Under the pieces are notes generated by a model that did not search any database, was not told where the DNA came from, and worked only from the letters and a program-made list of their open reading frames with translations. 64,000 nt of DNA, taken from positions 12,501 through 76,500 of the forward strand of contig JAQFVV010000253.1 of NCBI GenBank assembly GCA_028023455.1, written 5' to 3'. Source of the DNA: Epiperipatus broadwayi. Taxonomy: Eukaryota > Onychophora > Udeonychophora > Euonychophora > Peripatidae. Both the position numbers and the translations under genes were made by a program. Of the stretch, positions 54,051 to 64,000 are shown in pieces; the first letter of the stretch is position 1, and every line of letters begins with the position of its first letter.

Positions 54051-56274
54051 ATTATTTATTTACTCATATCATTTAACTGCTTCGGGAAAATAGCTTTTTG
54101 GAACGCTCAGAAAGAAATCTTTCTTACAAATATTGGATTATAAATCAGATATTCTTTTTAATTACTAAAGAATTAATTTATGCCTTTATTTATTTTTTAA
54201 TGACTTATCTATGTATTTTCATTACATTTGTATCCCAACTAGAATCTGACAAGAGAAAATTTTTCTTTTGTTATACTGTGCATGATGCATCTATAGTACC
54301 CAACACAGTTATAATTAACTACTAAAACATGATATATTCTGAGAGAAAAGTGTTTTTATTACACATAAAAGAGATTATGCACACATAAAAAATGTTATTT
54401 ATTTATAGATTGAAATAAAGTGACTTTCTTCCTTTCATTACATATTTTAAATGTAGAATGGAAAATAAATAAGAGGTTAATGAAATAAAAATGAAGAAGT
54501 TAGATCAGGTAAGTTGATATTAAAAGAACTAATGTGAAATAAGCAGGTTGACGACAAGATGTTTTGATTAAAAAAGCTTTCAAAGAAATCTGGATAGGAA
54601 GGTAAATTGCATTTCTGGATTGGAACAACTGTTGCATATATAAAAAAATATTGTAGTAATAAGTCATATGGTAAAAAATATTATTTAGAAATGGAAATAA
54701 AAAAGGAATAAGATAAATGTTATACCATAAATAGAACAAGGAATGAAGTAGTAGATTTATTTTGAGGAAACCATCAGAGTAAGAGGAGGAACTACAGCTT
54801 ATATATATATACGAATAAATCAATAAAGCAGAAATTAGAATTCCAAACGGATAGAGAGTAATAATAGCAAATTGCGATAATGAAGAAACACACAACACGA
54901 ATATTTTATTTTAAGAAATTCTAGACATGGATGATGATATTTAAGGAAGTTAATGTAAATTCTATATAAGAAATGGAGCAAAAATGATTTAGATATCAAG
55001 AAATGCAATAGAAAGTAAAAAAAGTTCTAGAAGAAATTCTGTAGAAAAGTAATTAAAAAACCATTCAAGAAATGCTGAATACTTTTAAAGAGCGTTACCA
55101 AGAAAAATTAAGAGATGATCCAAGTAATGTTGGATGAAAAGACAATGAAGTCAAAAGGTTTTTTATATATATATTCTAGAGAAAAATATATTTTTTCTAC
55201 TAACAAATAAAAAACAACCGTAAATGTGATCTATTTAAAATAAAAATGGATATAAAAGTTTTAAAATCACAAATGAGCAGAAGGGCAACCGAAAAACAAG
55301 TGGATGGGTACATATATTGAATAAAAATAGTAGTGATATTAATAATAAAATTAAGAAATTCATGTCAAGCACAAGACAACGCATAATAGAAGATAAAAAA
55401 GATCTGAGGAATAAATGAAAAAATAAAACTGGATTAAAGTCAATTAGGATTCAAATTATACGACCATTTTTTCTCTTTTAATCAAGAGGTGGAAGGGAAG
55501 TTTAAGAACAGTGTGTATTATGTATTTTAAGCTATGTCAGGTGTAAATGAGCATTTTCTTATTCCAAAATATCTCAACTACATATATTAGACATAATAAA
55601 ACTCTCAATCTGCAAAAGAACGTTTCTTGTATTTATGTTGTGACTAGGGAATGAGGGTTAATAATTGAAATCATAAGCAATAGTTTTTGGTTTCAAATTA
55701 TCTTTACTTGGATTATTTATTTACATTTTAAGATAAAATTACATTGAGTATTGCAAGTTTTTAATATAATGTTATAAAAAAGTAACATCTTGTTATCTAC
55801 ATTGAAATGTTATTCACAATAGTCATATTTAAACTATGACAAATCATTACATTATTTATTTATAAGTAAATAAAAAATAGTTGAGACACTGTAGTAGTCT
55901 TAATGAGATTAGACTCCAAGTTGCTGTAAAAATATCACATTGGTGTCTCTTTGTAATAAAACTCTAATTTCTTAATGAAAGTGTTTTAGTACTTTGAGAT
56001 TTGGAATGAAAGATTAGTCAGCATCTTATACATCATAATATGAATAAAAATGGTAATTCTTATGTTAATAAAAACATCTCTCTGCATGATATAAATAAGT
56101 CTGTTGATTATTTATAAATTTCAATTTGTCCATAATAAGTGAGCAAGAAAAGAATGAAAATCATTCTAGTAGAAATCGTACCATGATTTCTACATCTCTA
56201 AGAGTTAGTGCTCATAATGAATGTATATTTGTAAAGTATCATTTATAAGAAAGGAATTAGTAGAAAGAGTGTTT
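54051..56274. other. AT-rich non-coding stretch
   Basis: The 132-codon hydrophobic frame on the minus strand (54898-54500) has no homology, start context or splice support, and its composition follows the A-rich plus strand. ATGAAGAAG...CAG|GTAAGT at about 54491-54512 is a weak splice coincidence. Nothing else seen. Confidence 0.4.
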
Positions 56275-56375
56275 TTTATGTGTCAAAACATCGGCAGGAA
56301 GCAACTTGCAAACCCGGGACAACTGTTTGTAAGGCAACTGTACTGATTACTCGACCTTCAACGTTTAACATAGTT
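56275..56375 (-). mobile_element. Short tRNA-derived SINE, copy 3 (minus strand)
   Basis: On the minus strand it reads GGTCGAGTAATCAGTAC, GTTGCCTTACAAAC, then CCGGGTTTGCAAG and TGCCGATGTTTTGACACAT, matching the head and end of the SINEs at 36615 and 58022 with an internal deletion. Flanks GAAAGAGTGTTTT (56263) and GAAAGAGTTTTG (56376) are a slightly decayed target duplication. It is older than the other two copies. Confidence 0.7.
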
Positions 56376-56540
56376 GAAAGAGTTTTGACATTTACTTTAA
56401 TTAAAAAATGGGTTAGGCACCAACATTTAAACTGTGATTCTAGGAATTTTATTTTGTTATCTACAATAAAATCTTTTAATTTTATTTTATAAAATTTACG
56501 GAATGTTTTTAATGTTTTTACTTACTTTAAATTTAGTCTA

Positions 56541-56588
56541 CATTCACTGTGGTTTGACTCAGGGCCTGTAGTTAAACCACAGTGAATG
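56541..56588. repeat. Perfect 15-bp inverted repeat
   Basis: CATTCACTGTGGTTT and AAACCACAGTGAATG flank an 18-base loop. It could be a MITE terminus pair or a stem-loop. No gene is adjacent. Confidence 0.85.
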
Positions 56589-57462
56589 ATAAAGCAAACA
56601 TATATATATATATTCAAATGTGGCTTCAATATATATATATATATATATATAGTTTGGTAGAATAAAAATATAATAAAATATTAGTTGAGTTATAATTGCA
56701 ATTTATCAACGAATGATAAATGTGAAAATGGAAAATTAATTTAGAATACGCTTAACGATAATTTTTATATGAAAAATAAATAGTGAAATGGAAAATTTAT
56801 AATGTTTAAAAAAGTAAATGGTTTTTGATGACAAGCATATTTTGTTAATTAACTAAATTTAGAAGAGATTGTTTAGGAATTTAGTTAATTCGACAAACAG
56901 TCAACAAATGGAAAGTAGACAATCAAGCTTGTTTACGGATAAACGGAAAAAGACACTAGTACATTATACTTTACTTAATTAGAGGATAATTCATATAATT
57001 ATGAAACAATGGTTTTAGTTAAGTATTCAGTGTGGAGATTATTTATGCAGAATTTTTAGATATTGAAGTGATTGAACTTTCCTATACTAGTAGCTGCATA
57101 TTAAATTCAACTAGTCTGATTTCACAACTGGGTTAAATACCAATAAAATTTCTATCCAGCAATTTAATAATTAATTGTTTTCAAGCAAGAATGTCAATCT
57201 AATCCTCGTAAAAGGTAATATTGTATTGTAAAACTGCAGCAAAGGAAACATTCACAGCATTAATACAGGGTAGTGTAATGAGCAGATTGATTCCCTAATT
57301 GTACCAGTTGTAGATGATTCCATTGAGATGTACCCTACTTCATCTTTTAAATTATTGCACCCAGTTTTTGAATCTGACTGTCCTCTCTTGCAATTTGTGA
57401 CCAATGTAATATAAAAGGTCTAACTTCCAAAATGCCTAAAAAAATTGTAAATGTTGCCCTCG

Positions 57463-58340
57463 AATAAGATGACATGAGTCATCCTAAAGAAATTATAACT
57501 GTTTTCAAACAAAAATCAAAAAAGAAAAAAAAAACATATATGTCCACATGTGTTTGGGAAAAAAGTGATTACAAACTGGGAGTTAAAACTCAAAAAGCAG
57601 ATAGATCAGCAAGTAAATCAGTGGAAAGTTTCAAAGTCCAGTTCTAAACTTGGAAAACATGCATATGCCAGGGATTTATTACAGGGCACTATGATTGTCA
57701 AGGATTGATAACATTAGGGAATAATATCATGCAGCAAAGTAGAGAGTTGGGCAAGTAAATTGGTATAAAGTCTCAAAGTCTGCCTGCATGATTGAAAATA
57801 TTATACGGGAAGTTCTGAAAGTGTATTAGAATTCAATATACCTAAGTGAGAATGTTATATTTATTTATTTAATTCTAATTCTAACTTTTTTATCATTAAT
57901 TTTACTTATGATTGAAAATGAAATAAGATGAAATGTGTCATCAGAAAGAAATTATAATTGTTTCCCAAACAAAATCCAAAAAGAGAAAAATATATATGTC
58001 CACGTAAAGGATAGCTCATTAGTCAAGCGTTGTTAGCCGAGAGGTCAGCGCAGCTGCCTTGCAAACAAGCAGTTGCTTGCAGACAGTTGTTGCGGGTCCG
58101 CCTCCTGGCCGATGCTATGACTTATCAAAAAAGGATAGCTCATTAAAAAAATATGTATTTGGAAAAAAGAGATTGGATACTAGGAGTTAAAACTTAACTG
58201 CATGATTCAAAATATTGGACAGGAAGTTGTGAAATTATATTAGAATGCAATACATCTAAGTGAGAGTGTTATATTTATTTAGTTATTTATTTCTGATTAT
58301 AATTTTTTTTTATTAATTTTATTTATGATTGAAAATGTTA
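57463..58340 (+). repeat. Two-copy tandem duplication, 458-bp period
   Basis: AATAAGATGACATGAGTCATC at 57463 recurs at 57921. Both copies run through AAAGAAATTATAA, CAAAAAGA, ATATGTCCAC, GGGAGTTAAAAC, AGGAAGTT, CTAAGTGAGA, ATTTTA.TTATGATTGAAAATG. The second copy has lost an internal block and gained a SINE. Confidence 0.8.
58022..58129 (+). mobile_element. Short tRNA-derived SINE, copy 2, perfect target duplication
   Basis: Starts GTCAAGCGTTGTTAGCCGAG and ends GCCGATGCTATGACTTATC. It has an A-box-like region (AGCCGAGAGGTCAGC) and B-box-like GGGTCCGCCTCC. A 16-base perfect target duplication (AAAGGATAGCTCATTA) flanks it at 58006-58021 and 58130-58145. It lies inside the second unit of a tandem duplication and is absent from the first, so it inserted after the duplication. 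No long A tail. Confidence 0.85.
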
Positions 58341-58358
58341 TTTTATTATTACTATTTT

Positions 58359-58406
58359 ATTGTAATATATGGTGTAATATTTATTGTAATATATGGTGTA
58401 ATATTT
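58359..58406. repeat. 24-bp unit repeated twice exactly
   Basis: ATTGTAATATATGGTGTAAT plus ATTT, repeated head to tail without mismatch. Confidence 0.95.
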
Positions 58407-59154
58407 ATGTTTTATTAATTTTTTAAAATACAATATTTTGTTTTCCCTGTCAAATTAATATGCATTTGTATTCGCTGGGATTAGAAGCTCACATTTCAGT
58501 TTTGGAAACGAAAACTTGAGTTACCGTTGTTGTTCCTATATATACTAAAAAATATCATTTCTATATAAACTTTCCATTTTATCGAAATATAATAAAAAAA
58601 TTCAAATCGATTCCAGGCTTATGTCTGGTGTAATAATGTATTATGTATATATTGAAGCAATCTGATCTGAGTTCGATCCTAGCTTCATGACATCTAACCA
58701 TAAGCCCACTTCAAACCCTAGTACTAACCTTAAATTTCTGATGCAATGGGGCTTTATACGTTCAGTCCACACTAATTTCCATAAAGAAAAACTTATTTTA
58801 TAAATGTGTATTAAAATTAATTCATTTGAGTTTAAATTAATCAAAGCTATTAATAAATTCATGATAAAATTATTCATGAATTTATATATATATTACAAAT
58901 GCGTGAATTGTGCATATATATTTATAAATATTTAAATATATATAATTGTTCGCAAGTTTCATTGCATCGGGAATGTTTTGATTTTACTTTAAATAATTTG
59001 TTAAAATTTTTAGTGATTAAAAGCTACATTCTTTCAATAAGCTTTCAGATTTTTCCTTTCCAAAACAATGGTTAAAGTTTTATTAATTAAAAAAAAAAAG
59101 ATAAGTATTTAAAATGTAAGGATTTCCTAATTAAAATCATTTTTCTGATTTTAA

Positions 59155-59184
59155 GAATTCATTTTCTAATTAGAAAATGAATTC
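59155..59184. repeat. Perfect 30-bp palindrome
   Basis: GAATTCATTTTCTAA followed directly by its reverse complement, with no loop. No known recognition site is identified for the full length. Confidence 0.95.
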
Positions 59185-61539
59185 AAGTTAATGAGTTTGA
59201 AAGCCTTATCGAAGGAATGTATCTAAAAACAACTAGTAGATTTTGTGAGATTGATAATGAAAGAAGCGCTAGCTGAAGGCATCAGATACGGTATATATAG
59301 CTCTGAAAATTTTGGAGAGGGAGAAGTCACCTTTGTTGCAGAAAAGTGCCAAAATTCTGTGTGTTTCAAAATCATAAATTCAAAAAGTGTTCCTATCATT
59401 GTAAAGGGCTAAATGTCAGGAATCTGGCTATGGTTCCTGAAGTCCCCTGAAAATCTTCAATGAAGCTGCTAAATTCTTTCCAGACAAATCATGCTGCAAA
59501 AATCAAATAAAATGCTGTTCAAGTAATCGACCGAATGCATGCCTACGTTTTACCAACACGGACGTGTAAACTAAGGAACCAGCCCTGGAAGAAATGGGTA
59601 ATATATTTCCATAATGAACCTTAAACTTTCTGGCCAGTTTCCGAACTTTACTTTACACTCCCTTTAAGAGCTCTTTTCATTCTATAAATGTAATACTCTA
59701 TGTAAACACTTTTATTTATGCTATTTTAAATTATAGTGATTCTCTCAATCTCTAGTCTTTAAATTTAACTTTCCTTCCTTACTATGGCGGTTCATTTATT
59801 ATATTATATATTTATTGTGTGATTTATTAATGTTGTTTATTTTTAATTATATGCCAATAATCCTTCGACTCGATGAGTTCCTTTGTTCCATTTGCTTTGT
59901 ACAAATATATAATATTAAGTCTAATCGTAATTCTAATCGTAATTCTTGCCCATTAGAACTAGATTTATACAGTTCTATCAATCATCGAGTCAAAAGAAAT
60001 TATGAAATATTTGTTATTTTTATAATTGGCTAATAATAAATTATTAGCTCCATTTCTCACCTATGTCTCCAGCTCCTATCTAATTTACGAATGTTTATAT
60101 ATCCACCAAATGTTAAAATGTTTTTTTGCAAAAAGGGTCGATAAAGGAATCAATCAAATATATTCTAATTCAAATTTCAGTTACTTGCTATTTAGATTCA
60201 AGAAGGGCACGATGTTTGGGGCATGATTCATATAATTTTATATTGCTTTAAAATAATTTTACTTAAAAGCTCGTTTGATTTTAATTAATTTGATCAGGTC
60301 ATCACATAGAGCATTCTTTTATAAATGGGTTTTATTCATTAACCATGCTGATTACCAAGTCATCATTTTTCCGAACATTGCTGACGTGAGCCATCTCCTG
60401 TTTCGTAGGCTTGTTCTCGGTGATATTATTATTACTTTAATTCCATAGGAAGAAAGTACTTCCTCACTTGCTCATAGTATAATTGGAACACCAAAGGTTC
60501 ATGGCTATGACCTGGCCTGGTTTCCCCCCCATGTTTCATGTCTCCTCATAGGGCATTAAAGACTTGTAAAACACAAGCCGCCCTCCTTCTTAAATCACCG
60601 GCAAGCCATTATTTTTCATATTCATTTTTTCTTATAGCTCATAAGATGTCAGTACCATTTACTTCTCAGTTCCAGTAAAGCCCGCTCTAATGCTCGTAAA
60701 TTGTGATGAATTGATTTTATTAAAGTTGAACAAATTCATATTCATTTATAATTAAGTTTCCTATTAAATATTAAAGATGCTCTAAACACGTATCTTGCTC
60801 TTTGTGAATTGATTTACGAATGTGAAAATAAATCTCACATTCTTCTGTATAAAATAATAATCTTAATTTCCTTTACAACTGAATACCTTTATCTGCCTTT
60901 AGTTTCTTGTTGGGGACATAGACATAGAATTTCACCATTGCATAATACTCATTGGCATATAACAAGGACTGCCACTCTTATTATAATTATGAACTCTGTT
61001 AAAGGCTAGAGGTGATTAATATAATCTTCATTTAAAATTCAAACAAAACTAAAAATTCAAACAAAACTATTACTATTATTATTATTAAAATATTTTATAA
61101 ACACACTTGGTTTCTTAATTCTCTTATTCAATAATTATTTAATGTTAATGCTCGCTGTCTGTGTTGGCAACCCGAACACATACATATGATTCGATTTAAA
61201 AGTATCTTTAGTCAGTTTATTATCCAATATTAATGTCAGTTCAGGGGTCTCTAATGTTGAGCTAATTCCTTGGTGCATAGCACTGTGCCATAGATTTAGA
61301 TTCCTACTAATCTGATCTGGTAAATTGGGTTTGAATTCAGTTTGAACCGCCTGAGTTTGGACCCAACTTGCAGCTTAGGTGGTGGACGTTTTTCAACCGG
61401 TACAGTATTAATCTTAAAAAAATATTACTTTAAAATTACTATGAAGATTATTATTTGATTTCTATAATGTTGAACAATAATGTGTTGATCAAATATTATT
61501 TTTCAGCCACGATGCATAAATTTAGCATTATGGAACATA
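59185..61539. other. Unassigned stretch with GC-richer patches
   Basis: Patches at about 59260-59640, 60370-60620 and 61150-61400 are GC-richer and look like old interspersed repeats. One has GGGTTTGAATTCAG (B-box-like, 61327). GACTCGATGA (59867) and TCATCGAGTC (59982) form a 10-bp inverted pair. No coding region is supported. Confidence 0.35.
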
Positions 61540-61760
61540 GCATTTCGACTTATGTCGATTAGATATGCTCTGGACATGGTGTAGTAATCAAGGTTATAAG
61601 TGGCATACCATCGATTATAAATATGAGCCATCATTTTATTAGCCTAAACATGAGTTGTAGAAAGTCCGATGAAAGTTTATTTTATCCAGATATATAAAGA
61701 AAGTAGTTTTAGACATATGCAATTATAATTAAGGCTCCTTAGGAAGTGTATCAAGCATCA
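61540..61760 (+). repeat. Dispersed repeat, copy 2 (partner at 53830-54050)
   Basis: See the partner. The copies are in direct orientation 7.7 kb apart. Confidence 0.55.
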
Positions 61761-62675
61761 ACACACATAGCTTCATGTGAACAACTTATTAGAGAACTTG
61801 GAAAGAAACTATTAATACATATCTCCGATTTTAATTGCAGCACAAATATTTATTTTTATTTCTATAGCAAGTAAAATAGTCCTATAAATTGAAGTTTATT
61901 TCATTTCATTCAAACATTTTTACTTCTTATGAACGATAAAATAAGACTGTGCTCTCTGCAATCTAGTATTGTTTTATTAACTTCATATTGCTTCAAAGGA
62001 ACTAATGTTGTGCTCTCTAACTTTAAATTTTGCATTTCGTGGGAAGAAATAATGCTATTAAACTTCGTATGACTATAATTAAATTCTGTGCTATTTTTGC
62101 CATGACTAGCTTGAAATTATGTCAGTTGTAGTGCCTCAGATTTTGACAAATTGTTTTTTTTTTTCAAATGTGATATTTAACCATTATGAATATTTTAATA
62201 AAATATTCTAATTTCAATGGACTCATTATTCGACGTATAATGATGTGGAGAATTACATTAGCACCAAGGATTTCAAGACTAAAAAACTGTTGTAATAGAA
62301 AAAAGGACAAGACATAATATTTTATTTGTATGTTTTATTTATGTGTATATTATTATTTGCTTATAGTTTATGTATTATTTCTGCTATATGAGTATTGGAA
62401 TTCTCAGAATATCTTTTTATTATGGTATAGTCAAAGGTAATATGTACACTTAGTACGGAATTATTTAGAGGGTGGTATAAGTGAATGAATGCTTATTGGA
62501 GTTTATATCTTATTTCTTGCTAATTTCTAAGGTATAATTCATATGCCTAATTAGTTTATTTTAATTTTAATATGTTTTATTGATTTTTCACATCATATAT
62601 TTAGTTTCATTATATGATAAATAATGGGATTATCAAAGCTATTTTCATATATTTGTATATTGTTTTAGTTATGTT
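61761..62675. other. AT-rich non-coding stretch
   Basis: No gene or clear repeat recognised. Confidence 0.45.
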
Positions 62676-64000
62676 TTTTTTATTATTAAGGAAACATTTA
62701 TTGGAATACAAATTCTACAGATTACATTAGATTACAGCTCTATTCATTTACATTTGCTTTAGTCTTTATTTACATTGATTACAATTCAACTTGAATTTAC
62801 ATCACCGTGTTAAATCAAGCAGCCGTTTTTCATTTGGTAGTTGGCTTTATCTGTTTTCTATTATCTTTGTTCTTTCCTCTTTTTCTCATTCTTCATGTCC
62901 TTATTCTTTTTTCTATCTTCATTCTTTCTTCTTTCTTGACTCTTCTTTCTTCCATCTTACCTCTTCTAGTTTCAGTTGATAAATCGTTTTCAACTTGGAT
63001 GTTAGTTTAAGAGGAATAATTGTTGTTTCATCCAGAGTGATCTCTTCCACAATCTGGGGTAAGTTATAAGATAGTCTCTGGTGTTTTCAGACTGCAAAGG
63101 TGTTCCTTGAAGACTAGACATGGGTTTTTCAAGTTGTCTCAAAAACACTGTGACACCTGGTCCATCACTTTGCAAAGAGAATTATGATTGCCATTCAGAT
63201 TATAGCAAATTCTCCAGTTCTTAGTGCCTTGCTGATGTCCAGTGTCTGAGAGCATCCCGATCTAATATTAGATCTCAATCTCATTTCTATGTCTCTAAGT
63301 TTTGAACAATGGGAAATAAGATGATTAATGTCCTCCTCCTCCTGGTCACATAATGGACAGTTGGGAGAAATGCTCTTAAATCCCCTATGATCTACCAAGA
63401 ATTGGTTTGTCGGAAGAGCATCCAGACTGAATATGATAATGAAATTTACTAGCCTGATGCCATCAGCTAGTATATACACCATCTTCTTAACAATTGGTAT
63501 TTTGGGAACAAAGTCAGGTGCATTAGAAGGAATTTTGGGATTCCATGCAGCCCAGGATGTGTGCCATCAGGAAAGGCTCTAAGCATTGCCAGGATTCGGG
63601 CCTCAGTTATTTTGTGTGGTGATGTATTTTCCATAGTGAATGTTCTCCTAATTTTGTTAACACCATCAGGATTAAATTTCTTAATGTAATGCTGTCTAAT
63701 CCTGAGCAGCATGGATGCACCAACATATTTGCTGCTGTCTACCTCAGTTGACCCTGGTACCCTGGATTTGCTGTTTGCTCCAAGAGCGCATTGAAGATAA
63801 CCCCGGGTCCAACAATGTTAGTGTTCAATGAATTGCTGAGCTCTTTTAATTGACATGTATTTGGCAACTTCCCTCTGTATAAGCCTGTATTTAATTTGAG
63901 TTCTTATTTAGGGAATATTATGAGCCTCATATGGCATATGTTGTAATTTATATGCAATATGGTCCAGTTCACTAATTAAGCATACTGGAGCCCTGGACTT
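62676..64000 (-). pseudogene. LINE 3' portion running off the window edge
   Basis: On the minus strand 63712-63467 gives MLLRIRQHYIKKFNPDGVN, then HKITEARILAMLRAF and GTHPGLHGIPKF. After a frameshift, 63482-63195 gives ADGIRLVNFIIIF, then SPNCPLCDQEEEDINHLISH and CSKLRD, a CX2C..H..C zinc knuckle typical of a LINE C-terminus. The 3' UTR is A/G-rich, then CCAATAAATG and an A-rich tail near 62676, marking the 3' end and polyadenylation signal. RT would lie beyond 64000. It is a different family from the LINE at 38-43 kb (no matching peptide). Confidence 0.75.

Noticed and set aside
54500-54898. 132-codon hydrophobic frame on the minus strand
   Set aside because: Composition mirrors the A-rich plus strand; no family, no splice context, no conserved motif.
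56280-56492. 70-codon plus-strand frame
   Set aside because: It overlaps the reverse complement of the SINE and runs into AT-rich sequence.

Overview
The window looks like AT-rich, repeat-dominated animal genomic DNA, most plausibly from a cephalopod or other lophotrochozoan. That organism call is inference from the mix seen here: Penelope-like elements (PLEs) with GIY-YIG endonuclease, CR1-group LINEs, very short tRNA-derived SINEs, many long (TA)n, (GATA)n and (ATT)n tracts, and tiny exons separated by tens of kilobases. There is no bacterial-style gene content. Nearly all protein-like sequence is decayed transposon.

Host genes. Two + strand segments look like real internal exons: 2412-2501 (donor GTAAGT) and 34307-34437 (T-rich acceptor, donor GTATTT). 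Their phases are compatible (0 end, 0 start), so they could belong to one long-intron gene spanning at least 32 kb; I do not recognise the protein. A weaker minus-strand exon candidate lies at 5965-6054 and a coding-like island at 52463-52640.

Layout. 1-8 kb: intron-like DNA with foldbacks, a (GATA)n tract and a LINE C-terminal stub. 8-14 kb: a 67-bp tandem array, a PLE-end foldback and an 856-bp palindrome. 14.6-23.5 kb: two ~2-kb copies of one repeat in inverted orientation (A and B) with a decayed gag-like gene next to B. 23.6-26.6 kb: a cluster of at least three PLE copies, two of them tail-to-tail on a (TA)n(TG)n tract. 26.6-29.3 kb: a LINE with RT and C-terminal zinc knuckle. 29.3-37.6 kb: mostly non-coding, with one exon, foldbacks and a SINE. 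37.8-43.3 kb: a nearly complete CR1-group LINE on the minus strand (PHD finger, coiled coil, esterase-like ORF1; endonuclease, RT, zinc-knuckle ORF2; tandem 5' repeats). 43.5-46.7 kb: (ATT)n, a LINE 3' fragment and a gag-like pseudogene. 47.7-48.4 kb: a purine-rich tract. 48.4-62.6 kb: AT-rich DNA with two SINEs, a tandem duplication and small palindromes. 62.7-64 kb: the 3' part of a further LINE running off the window edge.

Most interesting signal. At several places, mostly PLE 3' ends and PLE-like foldbacks, a short motif recurs: YTGATRA, one base, a 5-6 bp hairpin stem, then GAAA. The stem sequence changes between copies while pairing is largely kept (GACTG/CAGTT, GACTA/TAGTT, AATTA/TAATT, GACTAC/GTGGTT), and (TA)n often follows 50-80 bases downstream. 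This resembles the hammerhead-ribozyme motifs known from PLEs, in a non-canonical form. Several copies are arranged head-to-head as inverted repeats.
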